Assembly (NCBI GenBank): GCA_015494395.1 | Contig: WGBG01000168.1 | Coordinates: 1 to 49,832, forward strand | Origin: Deltaproteobacteria bacterium | Lineage (GTDB): Bacteria; Desulfobacterota; Dissulfuribacteria; Dissulfuribacterales; QOAL01 | Length of the DNA: 49,832 nucleotides | Direction: 5' to 3' | In this document: piece by piece, positions 24,688 to 33,006 of the stretch | Layout of the letters: every line of letters begins with the position of its first letter | Numbering within the stretch: position 1 is the first letter of the stretch | The notes under the pieces: model-generated | What the model was told of the DNA's origin: nothing | What the model saw: the letters and a program-made list of their open reading frames with translations, nothing else | The model's database searches: none | Position numbers and translations under genes: made by a program

Positions 24688-26178
24688 CTAAAACTTAATG
24701 ATTGCTTCCATATAGAAGAAATCCATATCCTTTCTGTCGTCGTAGTTATCCTCGATTACATTATCGCCAAAGACATGGCTGTAGTAGAGGTTAAGTCCCA
24801 GGGATGCGCCCTGGTATTTGTAAAGATCTTTAAAGAAAAATGAGAGATCCCACATGGTTCCAAGTGAGTCGTGTCCTGTTCCAACATGAGCTGTTTTTGC
24901 ACCATAGCCAAATGAATTGGCCTGGGTCATACCTGAGCCCTGGTACCATCCATCATTTGAGTTGGTAAGGTTAAGCTTGGTAACATCTGTGCGTACAGTC
25001 AACTTCTCCCAAGGCTTGAACATAACCTGTCCAAAGAAGTACTTGGTGTTCATCAGGTTATAGAACGGTGTCATGGCATAGATGCGCAGTGTGGGGATCA
25101 TCTGGAAGAATGTGTCGTGATCGTTGTCATCAGGATCACCGTCACCTGAACCATAGAAGTATCCCATGCGGACCCAGGGCTGCCACATTATGTCCTGGAA
25201 CTTGTAGCCGCCCTCAAATGCCAGGGCATAGCCGTTCTGGTCCTGGCGGGAGCCGGTCTGAGGTGTCCATACACCATCCTGGAATACTCCCCAGAACAGG
25301 AGGTCAAATGCACCAGGGCCTATTTTCGGTGTATTGTAAAGGATGTTGGCTCCAAAGGAGCTGACCTCAGCCTCCTTGGCAATGCCGCTTGTTACTCCAC
25401 GGTGGTCATTGTAATAGTAGTAGAATGCCTGGGCGTCAATTCCGGCATACAAAGTATCCTTCATGGTTAATGTGACCGTGGCAATGTCAATATCATCTGT
25501 AGTGTAACCATCTTCAGATGTGTCCATGATGTTCAGATGGAATCCACCTGGCCTTGGATGAGAAAATGTGGTTGTGATATTCCATGTAGGTGTATCGTAG
25601 GCAGCGTCAAAGCCATCGTAGGAACGGCCTACCCTTGACCATTCAAAAGCACCCAGCATCCTCTGGGAGATGCGTTTTTTTCTGAGCCATGCCAGTGTCT
25701 TGTTGTGGGGAAGGGTGTTTGCCTCAAGCCCGCCGTTCAGCTTGACCCGGCCAAACCTGGCACTAAGGCCTGGAACCCAGGGGGCTTTACCGCGAATCCA
25801 TGCCTGGCTTACTCCCGCGTAACCCACGTTGCAACTCCCGTTGTTGGCGCCGTAGTACAGTCCGCCTGTACCATAAATTGCATTGTCTGGAAGCCCGAAG
25901 AATTGTGTCCAGTGAAGCTGGGCATAGGCATCTACATAGTCTGTGAAAAAGCCTGCACCCAGGCGCATTTTGCTGGATGCAAAGGTATAGTTTTGGTCAG
26001 CATCAGCGGGGCCAGCCTTTGTATCAAAGGTTGACCATGTTTCCACGCGGAACTGTTCAAGGAAGTCCACTTTGATCTTGCCGTTAAGCTGCTTTACATC
26101 ATAAGAGGCTGCGAATGCAGATACGTAAAGCATAACAGCCATAAAAAATGTTAGTACGAATAAAGTTTTTTTCACCAT
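24688..26178 (-). CDS. Outer-membrane porin of the nap/HAO cluster
   Basis: A 496-residue outer-membrane protein. A signal peptide (TLFVLTFFMAVMLYVSAFA) is followed by alternating-strand, aromatic-rich sequence and a C-terminal Phe (MEAIIKF), as for 16-18-stranded barrels of the alginate-export-like type. Its place between the octaheme cytochrome and napM suggests that it lets nitrate, nitrite or another anion into the periplasm. This role is inferred from context. A good terminator follows immediately. Confidence 0.78.
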   Translation of the reverse strand: MVKKTLFVLTFFMAVMLYVSAFAASYDVKQLNGKIKVDFLEQFRVETWSTFDTKAGPADADQNYTFASSKMRLGAGFFTDYVDAYAQLHWTQFFGLPDNAIYGTGGLYYGANNGSCNVGYAGVSQAWIRGKAPWVPGLSARFGRVKLNGGLEANTLPHNKTLAWLRKKRISQRMLGAFEWSRVGRSYDGFDAAYDTPTWNITTTFSHPRPGGFHLNIMDTSEDGYTTDDIDIATVTLTMKDTLYAGIDAQAFYYYYNDHRGVTSGIAKEAEVSSFGANILYNTPKIGPGAFDLLFWGVFQDGVWTPQTGSRQDQNGYALAFEGGYKFQDIMWQPWVRMGYFYGSGDGDPDDNDHDTFFQMIPTLRIYAMTPFYNLMNTKYFFGQVMFKPWEKLTVRTDVTKLNLTNSNDGWYQGSGMTQANSFGYGAKTAHVGTGHDSLGTMWDLSFFFKDLYKYQGASLGLNLYYSHVFGDNVIEDNYDDRKDMDFFYMEAIIKF

Positions 26179-26244
26179 TAAGCCCTCCTGTTGCCTGGTG
26201 TTATAAAACTGTTAATGACGGAACTCCATTCCCTGTAATAATTC

Positions 26245-26272
26245 AGGGCTGCCGGCATTCACCGGCAGCCCT
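26245..26272. other. Stable hairpin between octaheme and porin genes
   Basis: An 11 bp perfect stem AGGGCTGCCGG / CCGGCAGCCCT with a 6-base loop. No T run follows on the minus strand, so it is more likely an mRNA stability or processing element within the operon than a terminator. Confidence 0.5.
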
Positions 26273-26314
26273 TTACAGTGTGGCCTGTAAGTAGAAAACT
26301 GGCCGTTTATATCA

Positions 26315-27682
26315 TTAAACAGGACCTGTGCTCATGACTGTGCTGAGTTCCTCAATCCTGTTGTTTTTCAGACGCCAGTCATGAATTGCCTGCATATCCT
26401 TGTATATCTGGAATATCTGGAAGAATCCGTGCCAGTGAGCATAGTCCGGGCCGTTCATGGCAGCACCCTGACGGGCACGTCTTCCTGCATGGTGCCATAG
26501 GTAGTACATCAGCTCCTGGAAACCGTCGCTCCAGGGGTCTTTCTTGAGGAGCCCCTTGGCAGCCAGTTCTTCCTTCATCTTTACAGCACCGTCCCAGTAG
26601 AAGTTGTAAAGGGCAACGGCATCATCAAGTGTTGCCACCTCTTTGGCAATCTGTGTTGGGCCATGACAGTTGGCACATACCTTCCTCATAAGGGGGGCAC
26701 CGGCATTGCCATCTCCACGCTCTCCAGACCTGATAACGCTCTTGGGATGAACAAGGTCCCATTTGAGGCGTTTGTTGATGTTGTGTGTGGTGGAGAGTTC
26801 GCCTATGCCGCTCATGTGGCAGGTGGCGCATGTAGGGGCAGTGTAATCACCGGGCTGCCATGCATCAGGAGCGCTGTCCCACTCCCACTCTTCGCCATGT
26901 GTAAGGAAGATCTGGCCGTGTTTGCTCTCTGTGTAGATCTCGATATCCGGATGGTCAGGTCCAAGGTGACAGCTGGCACATGCCTCTGGCTTCCTTGCCT
27001 CTGCAACAGAGAACTGGTGCCTGGTGTGGCAGACGGTACAGTTTCCAATGCTTCCATCAGGATACCTGTGACCTACGCCACCTGGCCATGAGTTGTTAAT
27101 GGGTTTGTGGTCGGGGCCAAGCTCAACCTGTCCTCCATGACACATCTGACAGCCTGATGCCCTGGATGCATTTGTGCTGGAACCGGTGTTGCCAATAAAC
27201 TTGGCGCCTTCCAGGTCATGCTGCAGCCTGATAAGTTTACCATTCAGTTTTTTGGCATCAACAACAGCGGCACTTGAGAGCCTTGCGTGTCCACTCTGGA
27301 GGAACTCCTTTACCTCCTGCGGGTGGCAGCGCTCACAGGTCTTTGAAGATACCATGGGTGAAATGTAGGTGTCTGTGCCCTTGATGCCTGAACACTGGCT
27401 GGCCATGGGTGAGCTTTTATCTACCACGTGGCAGTCATAGCAGGTAACAGATGCATGTGCCATCTTGCCAAGCTTCCAGGAATCAACAATGCCTGGCGTG
27501 TGCTTGGAGTGGCATGAAATACACTTGCTTGCCTCTTCGCTCATTGCACGCTTTATGACAAGCTCCTTGGGATGAAAACTCGGGGAACCCGCCTCGGGCT
27601 CTGCCCATGCGACGGTCGTTAGCATGACCGCCAGGATTGTGGCAAAGATAAGTTCGCCAGTTACAGCATAATGTTTCTTCAT
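26315..27682 (-). CDS. Octaheme cytochrome c, hydroxylamine oxidoreductase (HAO) family
   Basis: A periplasmic protein of about 455 residues with a signal peptide ([15 protein letters not shown]) and eight CxxCH motifs (CISCH, CYDCH, CERCH, CQMCH, CTVCH, CASCH, CATCH, CANCH). The C-terminal helical region ([26 protein letters not shown]) is typical of HAO-family octaheme proteins. Anaerobes with nap but without nrfA use such proteins, with a NapC/NrfH-type quinol oxidase, to reduce nitrite via hydroxylamine. Oxidation versus reduction cannot be decided here; the heme-crosslinking Tyr of true HAO needs an alignment. I chose ATG 27682 because GGAGG precedes it; the longer frame from 27742 lacks one. 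Confidence 0.87.
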   Translation of the reverse strand: MKKHYAVTGELIFATILAVMLTTVAWAEPEAGSPSFHPKELVIKRAMSEEASKCISCHSKHTPGIVDSWKLGKMAHASVTCYDCHVVDKSSPMASQCSGIKGTDTYISPMVSSKTCERCHPQEVKEFLQSGHARLSSAAVVDAKKLNGKLIRLQHDLEGAKFIGNTGSSTNASRASGCQMCHGGQVELGPDHKPINNSWPGGVGHRYPDGSIGNCTVCHTRHQFSVAEARKPEACASCHLGPDHPDIEIYTESKHGQIFLTHGEEWEWDSAPDAWQPGDYTAPTCATCHMSGIGELSTTHNINKRLKWDLVHPKSVIRSGERGDGNAGAPLMRKVCANCHGPTQIAKEVATLDDAVALYNFYWDGAVKMKEELAAKGLLKKDPWSDGFQELMYYLWHHAGRRARQGAAMNGPDYAHWHGFFQIFQIYKDMQAIHDWRLKNNRIEELSTVMSTGPV

Positions 27683-27745
27683 GTTTACCCTCCTTTGAAA
27701 AATAACCTTTATGTGGTGTTTGAATGGCCTGTTTGGATACATCTA

Positions 27746-28291
27746 CTACTGAAGCCCGGCGTCCCTGAAGATCTGAACAAGGTCACCATGCCCTACCTTG
27801 TAGTGGCAGTCCAGGCAGTCTCTCTCGGACTGGCCTGCAAGATAGGTCTTGTGAGCAGTAATGGCCTTAACAGGGATATCCGGGGCGATGAGGTCCTTGT
27901 GACATTCACGGCACCCTGATTCATACGCTTCATGATAGTATGGCCCTCTGTTCTTCCAGAGCTTCAGCCATTCGGTCTTCTTGCCTGTTTTGTGGGCTAT
28001 GATGTCATGAATTCCTGCCTTTGTTTTTACGATTAGATAGTTAGAAAGGCTGTCGTGAGGCAGATGGCAGTCAACACAGCGGGCAACGATGATACCCTTG
28101 GCGTTTGGACCGTGCGGCCCTTCAGCCCATGCCTGGTGAAAGATGTTCATCTCATGGCATGAATTACAGAATTCCACTGTGCTGGTGGCATGTATCTGCT
28201 CTGCGCTGATGTATGCTACAATCAGGGCTGTGACGAACCCGATTGCCAGCGCCACGATTACAGCCAGCTTGCAGCTCTTGGCTTTTTCCAT
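27746..28291 (-). CDS. napC: Tetraheme quinol dehydrogenase, NapC/NrfH family
   Basis: A 181-residue membrane-anchored cytochrome. One N-terminal transmembrane helix (LAVIVALAIGFVTALIVAYI) is followed by four heme motifs (CNSCHEM, CVDCH, CRECH, CLDCH); the first with its Met in CHEM is the NapC/NrfH hallmark. It oxidises menaquinol and feeds periplasmic reductases. It is the first gene of the cluster, directly upstream of the octaheme gene, so it may serve that protein, NapA via NapM, or both. GGAGGG precedes the ATG. Confidence 0.87.
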   Translation of the reverse strand: MEKAKSCKLAVIVALAIGFVTALIVAYISAEQIHATSTVEFCNSCHEMNIFHQAWAEGPHGPNAKGIIVARCVDCHLPHDSLSNYLIVKTKAGIHDIIAHKTGKKTEWLKLWKNRGPYYHEAYESGCRECHKDLIAPDIPVKAITAHKTYLAGQSERDCLDCHYKVGHGDLVQIFRDAGLQ

Positions 28292-28425
28292 AGAAACCCT
28301 CCAGTAGTTGATGATAAAATGCGATATTCTTTATCCCTCTTTGCATAATACAGGAAAATTACGTAACTGTGTTGTTAAAAATGTTTCAACATTCTTACAG
28401 CTCAACTTTTTACACAAGAAATAAT

Positions 28426-28437
28426 GTAACTGTTCAG
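28426..28437 (+). repeat. Solo terminal repeat of family B
   Basis: GTAACTGTTCAG at 28426-28437 matches the outermost 12 bases of family B exactly but is followed by unrelated sequence. It lies 60 bases outside complete copy B2 and may be a relic of an older element. Confidence 0.45.
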
Positions 28438-28497
28438 GGTTTATGTCTTGAAAGAAATGAACCGCGAAGGCGTAAAGAACGCAAAGGAATCATATTT

Positions 28498-28723
28498 GTA
28501 ACTATTCAGCGTAGTAAATGGGCTTGTTTGGGAGTGACTTTGAAGAATTTCGTAGTTTTTCTTGGCGAAGCGCAGCAAAAAAATCGCGTCTGTTTGAGCG
28601 AGGTACGAGCGAGTGTCGCGATTTTTGCGAAGCAAGCCTTAGAAAAACAAGAAATTGTTCACCGGAACGGAAAAACAAGCCAATTTACGAACCTTGATTA
28701 CCAGTAATACGCTGAACAGTTAC
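28498..28723 (-). mobile_element. Family B miniature element, copy B2, with 8-bp target duplication
   Basis: A 226 bp copy with ends GTAACTATTCAGCGTA and TACGCTGAACAGTTAC. It is flanked by perfect 8 bp direct repeats TCATATTT at 28490-28497 and 28724-28731. The orientation is opposite to B1 and B4. It lies between the nap operon promoter side and the end of glmM. The remainder of the 28292-28864 gap holds a solo terminal repeat, an inverted repeat and a terminator. Confidence 0.88.
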
Positions 28724-28724
28724 T

Positions 28725-28761
28725 CATATTTCTCCATTGAAGTGGCCAATGGAGAAATATG
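28725..28761. repeat. 15-bp perfect inverted repeat
   Basis: CATATTTCTCCATTG (28725-28739) is repeated inverted at 28747-28761 with a 7-base spacer, and an 11-base part, GGAGAAATATG, recurs at 28777-28787. The target duplication of B2 overlaps its left arm, so the element inserted at the edge of this palindrome. Confidence 0.6.
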
Positions 28762-28799
28762 CATGCACAGTGTACCGGAGAAATATGACATGTATGAAA

Positions 28800-28835
28800 T
28801 AAAGGATGGCCAGCTATTTAAGTAATGTGCTGGCC
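28800..28835 (-). terminator. Terminator after glmM
   Basis: GGCCAGC / GCTGGCC with a 14-base loop is followed on the minus strand by ATCCTTTATTT. It lies 30 bases after the glmM stop. Confidence 0.6.
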
Positions 28836-28864
28836 GCTCTATTATCAGTGAAGTTCCTTGCAGT

Positions 28865-30217
28865 TCAGCAGACAGATCTTATAAACTCTCCAAGCTCCAG
28901 GGCAGCGGCTTCAATCCTGTCCATATCTTCTCCTTCCACCATTACCCTTATGACAGGTTCGGTCCCTGAAGGTCTGATCAGGATTCTGCAGCGTCCGCCT
29001 ATCTGCTTTTCAAGTTCAGCCTGCTTTTCAGAAAGTCCTTCTATCTGATCAACATTCTTTTTTTCCTTGACCCTGATGTTGTGCAGGGTCTGGGGAAATG
29101 ATTCCATAATGGAAGAGAGCTCTGAAAGCGGGCGTCTTGTCCTCTGCATCACTGCAAGAAGCTGAAGGGCGGCAAGAATACCGTCACCGGTTGTTATGTG
29201 GTCAAGGAATATAAGGTGGCCTGACTGTTCGCCGCCAAAGTTATAGCCCTTCTGTCTCATGGCCTCCACCACATACCTGTCTCCCACCTGTGTCCTTACC
29301 AGCCGGCCTCCCATTGCCTCAAGGGCAACCTCAAGCCCCATGTTACTCATTACGGTTGAGACAACGGTGTTGTAGTTCAGTATGCGGTTTTCAATCATGT
29401 ACTTGGCGCAGATCGCCATAATATGGTCACCGTCAACAACCACGCCCTTTTCGTCAAGCACGATGAGCCTGTCGCCGTCACCGTCAAGGGCAATGCCCAT
29501 ATCTGCACCGGTTTCAAGCAGGGTGCTTCTCATGGATTCAGGATGCAGGGCACCGCACCCGTCATTGATGTTTGTGCCATTTGGTTCCACTCCAAGCCTG
29601 ATGACCTCTGCTCCCAGTTCTTCAAACACAGAAGGCGCTACCTTGTAGGTGGCACCATTGGCACAGTCCAGGACAATCTTTAAGCCGTCCAGGGTGAGAT
29701 CTGCAGGAAATGTCTGTTTGGCAAAGACAATATACCTGCCCCGAGCATCCTCTATCCTGAACGCCTTTCCAACATCAGCCCCGGTTGGCATGTCAGCGGT
29801 AAGGCTTTCAGAGGAAATCATCTCCTCTATCCTTGCCTCAACGTGGTCCGGAAGCTTGAAGCCATCGTTTGAAAATATCTTGATGCCATTATCTTCAAAG
29901 GGGTTGTGGGAGGCAGAGATTACCACCCCTGCATCTGCACGCATGCTTGAGGTCAGGAAGGCGATGGCAGGTGTTGGCATCGGGCCTACAAGCAGCACAT
30001 CGACCCCCATTGAACAGATCCCTGCTGACAGGGCATTTTCAAGCATATAACATGAAAGCCTGGTGTCCTTGCCTATAAGTATACGGGGATGACGGCTTTT
30101 GCCATTGCTTCTGAAGATTTTTGCAACAGCCCTTCCAATATTCATGGCAACATCTGTTGTCATGGGGTGTACATTAGCCTTGCCTCTTATGCCGTCAGTT
30201 CCGAAAAGTTTCCTCAT
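28865..30217 (-). CDS. glmM: Phosphoglucosamine mutase
   Basis: A 450-residue enzyme converting glucosamine-6-phosphate to glucosamine-1-phosphate for peptidoglycan and LPS precursors. The phosphoserine loop [14 protein letters not shown] holds catalytic Ser103, the metal-binding loop DGDGDR is at 245-250, and the C-terminal phosphate-binding loop is RPSGTEP. The start ATG overlaps the cdaR stop by 4 bases, as in the widespread cdaA-cdaR-glmM operon where GlmM can also restrain CdaA. Confidence 0.95.
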   Translation of the reverse strand: MRKLFGTDGIRGKANVHPMTTDVAMNIGRAVAKIFRSNGKSRHPRILIGKDTRLSCYMLENALSAGICSMGVDVLLVGPMPTPAIAFLTSSMRADAGVVISASHNPFEDNGIKIFSNDGFKLPDHVEARIEEMISSESLTADMPTGADVGKAFRIEDARGRYIVFAKQTFPADLTLDGLKIVLDCANGATYKVAPSVFEELGAEVIRLGVEPNGTNINDGCGALHPESMRSTLLETGADMGIALDGDGDRLIVLDEKGVVVDGDHIMAICAKYMIENRILNYNTVVSTVMSNMGLEVALEAMGGRLVRTQVGDRYVVEAMRQKGYNFGGEQSGHLIFLDHITTGDGILAALQLLAVMQRTRRPLSELSSIMESFPQTLHNIRVKEKKNVDQIEGLSEKQAELEKQIGGRCRILIRPSGTEPVIRVMVEGEDMDRIEAAALELGEFIRSVC

Positions 30218-31161
30218 TCCTCTGAAGACTCCTTCTTGTTGTCAGGTTCGGTCTTTCTCACTGTAATTCTGATGGTGTCAGGTATGGTCTTTTTCACTAT
30301 CAGGCCCTTTGGCACTGTAACCACCGGTGCAAGCCACTGTTTTCCAAGTTTCAGGTCCCTGGGTATCTTTACCTTTATGTCCTGGCTGGTTATGCGTTTC
30401 AGGATCGGCTTCGGGCCTTCCAGGATCACCGTGATTTCATTAGGCCACCAGGAGATCTCTCCTTCATGGGCATCGGCTGTAACCTTCACATTCTGGAAAC
30501 GCATGGTCCCCTCAACCGGCCTGATGTTCACCGTGACCTTTACGATGCCGTCTCCGTCAATGGTTATGTGGAGGCCGTGCAGATTTATTCCAATCTCCCT
30601 TGTAAAGGACTCCTTGGCGCGTCCAAGGTCGATGGGATAGGTTTCCAGTTTGCGTATGCCCTCAACCTCGCTTTCCGGGCCGTTAATCCTGAGCTTGTCC
30701 GGTTCAAGGATTACCTTGTCAAGCTCGTAATCTTTTTCCACCTCACCTGTTATCACGGCTTCTACAGGCACTACACGGGACAGCCTGTGTTCCAGCACAA
30801 TGCTGATGGATGCAGGTTCAATTTTCATGGCAGTAACACCTGCAGGAAGTGAAATCCGTGAAGGGGTTATGTCAACGGTGATTCTGCCTGCGTGTGCACC
30901 GCGAAGGTCAATGACCTTTGAGATGCGCTGCCTGGTGGCATTGTTGATAAGGGAGCGGGGGCCGTACACCTTGACCGCAAGGGCAGGCGGCGGGTCATTG
31001 GCAATTACCAGCTCATCAGGCACGTTGGTAATCTCAAGTGGGACGGAGATTGTGACCTGTACCATCTCCTCGCCGCCAACCAGAAACCAGAGGAGTATGG
31101 CAAAGCAAAGAGAGATAAACTTCAGGAACAGGTCTGATTTGAAAATGTCATGCCACTTCAC
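30214..31161 (-). CDS. cdaR: YbbR-domain protein, CdaA regulator
   Basis: A 315-residue membrane-anchored protein. One transmembrane helix ([16 protein letters not shown]) is followed by about three extracytoplasmic YbbR domains ([14 protein letters not shown]..., [17 protein letters not shown]...). The Lys/Glu-rich C-terminus ends the protein. In firmicutes the equivalent binds and modulates the diadenylate cyclase CdaA; the same role is expected here. It starts 3 bases after cdaA and overlaps glmM. Confidence 0.88.
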   Translation of the reverse strand: MKWHDIFKSDLFLKFISLCFAILLWFLVGGEEMVQVTISVPLEITNVPDELVIANDPPPALAVKVYGPRSLINNATRQRISKVIDLRGAHAGRITVDITPSRISLPAGVTAMKIEPASISIVLEHRLSRVVPVEAVITGEVEKDYELDKVILEPDKLRINGPESEVEGIRKLETYPIDLGRAKESFTREIGINLHGLHITIDGDGIVKVTVNIRPVEGTMRFQNVKVTADAHEGEISWWPNEITVILEGPKPILKRITSQDIKVKIPRDLKLGKQWLAPVVTVPKGLIVKKTIPDTIRITVRKTEPDNKKESSEE

Positions 31162-31164
31162 TGC

Positions 31165-31965
31165 CTACACCAGTTTCTTCCAGAAGGTTGATTGCTGATC
31201 CCCCTTGTTGGATGCAAATGCGTTATGGAGTATGCGCCTCAGGGTTCCGCTGTCAATATCCCTTGTAATCCTGCCTGCAATGGCAACGGAGATGCCGCCT
31301 GTCTCTTCTGATACAATGACAGACACGGCATCTGTCTGTTCTGTGATTCCGATTCCTGCACGGTGTCGGGTGCCAAGCCGCTTGCTTATTGAAGGATTGG
31401 TGCTCAGCGGCAGCACGCACCCTGCTGCAGCAAGCCTGCCATCCTGTATTATTACCGCCCCGTCATGAAGCGGGGTGCCCTTTTCAAAAATGGAACAGAG
31501 CAGAAATGAGCTTACCTGTGCGTTTATGTATGTGCCGGATTCCATGTAATCGCCAAGCCCGACCTTTCGTTCAAGAACTATAAGGGCACCGGTCCTGTTC
31601 TGGGACATGATTGAGGCTGCCTTTGCAATCTCTTCAAGTGCTTGGAATGTTTTGACGCGATTTTTCAGAAACGGCGTCTGCCCCATCTGCATGAGCACAC
31701 GCCTTATGTCATCCTGAAACAGGATAATTATCAGTATGAAGATGGAATTGAGCACTGTGCCAAGGAGCCAGTGCAGGGTGAAGAGTTGAAGATGCCTTGC
31801 CACAAAATAGGCGATAATTACAACACCCAGGCCTGCAGCTACCTGTACTGCCCTGGTTCCCCTGACCAGGAGGATGAGCCTGTAAATAAGAAACGCTACT
31901 ATGAGGATATCAAGGATATCCTGCCAGCGTATAACAGGTAGGTATTGCAGGAGGTTTTCAGGCAT
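31165..31965 (-). CDS. cdaA: Diadenylate cyclase CdaA
   Basis: A 266-residue membrane enzyme making c-di-AMP from two ATP. Three N-terminal transmembrane helices (about residues 15-85) precede the DAC domain with the catalytic DGA (168-170) and GTRHRA (198-203) motifs intact. In Desulfobacterota-like bacteria c-di-AMP presumably governs potassium and wall homeostasis, as elsewhere. A fragment of a family A repeat lies in the gap to folP upstream. Confidence 0.92.
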   Translation of the reverse strand: MPENLLQYLPVIRWQDILDILIVAFLIYRLILLVRGTRAVQVAAGLGVVIIAYFVARHLQLFTLHWLLGTVLNSIFILIIILFQDDIRRVLMQMGQTPFLKNRVKTFQALEEIAKAASIMSQNRTGALIVLERKVGLGDYMESGTYINAQVSSFLLCSIFEKGTPLHDGAVIIQDGRLAAAGCVLPLSTNPSISKRLGTRHRAGIGITEQTDAVSVIVSEETGGISVAIAGRITRDIDSGTLRRILHNAFASNKGDQQSTFWKKLV

Positions 31966-32035
31966 TTTGATGGTTACATGTCTTTGGTAGTAGTTTTTCT
32001 GCTGTTAAGCCTGTTGAGGCTCATGTTTCAGGTTT

Positions 32036-32103
32036 GTAGCCGACTATTATGGGAATTTCCCTTTCGTGGATATGCAGCAAATCCGACAAACGCTCAATCA
32101 AGG
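32036..32103 (+). repeat. Family A right-end fragment, copy A5
   Basis: Only the last 68 bases of the element are present, from TAGCCGACTATTATGGG to CGCTCAATCAAGG. The left part has been lost or replaced, so no duplication can be tested. It lies in the folP-cdaA gap, oriented against these genes. Confidence 0.75.
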
Positions 32104-32109
32104 TCTTTT

Positions 32110-33006
32110 TCAGGCAGCAAGGATGGCATCTGCCACTGCAAGTGCCTCCTTTGCAAACCGTACGTTATGCGTCCGTACAATACTGCATCCAGCAGCAGCA
32201 CAGGCAATGACAGCACCGACTGTTGCTATATCCCGCTCTTTTGGTTCCTCGATTCCTGTAAGGACTCCGATAAATGCCTTCCGTGAGGGACCAATCAGTA
32301 CTGCATGGCCCTTTGGGCTTATGTTGCAGCAGTGCCTGACAAGCTTGAGGTTATCCTCAAGCCGTTTGCCAAATCCGATACCCGGGTCAACAATTATCTG
32401 TTTCTCTGATATTCCGAAATCTTCTGCTGCCTTGATGCGCCTGCAGAAAAAGTCCCGCACCTCGGCAATCACGTCGGTGTAGGATGGATTGCTCTGCATG
32501 GTTTCAGGCGTGCCCTTCATGTGCATGAGTATAACAGGCACATCCCTTCTGGCAGCAAGGGGGCCCATTTCAGGGTCTCCTCTAAGTGCAGTCACATCAT
32601 TGATTATGTCAGCGCCTTCATCAAGGGCAGCCTCTGCAACCTCTGCCTTGGACGTATCTATCGAGATGGGAAGGCTGCACTCTCTGCGTATTTTTTTTAT
32701 GGCAGGTATCACCCGCCTGAGTTCTTCCTCTGCGGTGACCGGCTGGGAAAATGGCCGGGTTGATTCCCCGCCTATGTCCAGAATGTCCGCACCCTGCTCC
32801 ACGAACCGGATTGCCTGGGACAGGGCATCATCAGCAGAGCTGAACATTCCCCCGTCGGAAAAGGAATCAGGGGTGACATTGATAATGCCCATTATCAGGG
32901 TGCGTCTGCCTGCATCAGGGATTCTGTCCATAAGCATGGGGGGGAGTGTGCCCCTTCTGTTACCCTCCAGCCAGTACCCCTGGCCCATCTCTCCAGGTTT
33001 ATCCAT
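32110..33006 (-). CDS. folP: Dihydropteroate synthase
   Basis: A 298-residue enzyme condensing p-aminobenzoate with dihydropterin pyrophosphate in folate synthesis, and the sulfonamide target. The motifs [37 protein letters not shown] and GPSRKAF are intact, the last two containing pterin and phosphate ligands. The start overlaps the 3' end of ftsH by 8 bases. The order ftsH-folP-cdaA is typical for the group. Confidence 0.95.
   Translation of the reverse strand: MDKPGEMGQGYWLEGNRRGTLPPMLMDRIPDAGRRTLIMGIINVTPDSFSDGGMFSSADDALSQAIRFVEQGADILDIGGESTRPFSQPVTAEEELRRVIPAIKKIRRECSLPISIDTSKAEVAEAALDEGADIINDVTALRGDPEMGPLAARRDVPVILMHMKGTPETMQSNPSYTDVIAEVRDFFCRRIKAAEDFGISEKQIIVDPGIGFGKRLEDNLKLVRHCCNISPKGHAVLIGPSRKAFIGVLTGIEEPKERDIATVGAVIACAAAGCSIVRTHNVRFAKEALAVADAILAA

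Noticed and set aside
26245-26272. Strong hairpin as a minus-strand terminator after the octaheme gene
   Set aside because: No T run follows on the minus strand, so it was recorded only as a hairpin.
32066-32482. 138-codon plus-strand open frame starting in repeat fragment A5
   Set aside because: It runs antisense through folP; only its first residues (the repeat-encoded QQIRQTLN peptide) are of interest, as part of family A.
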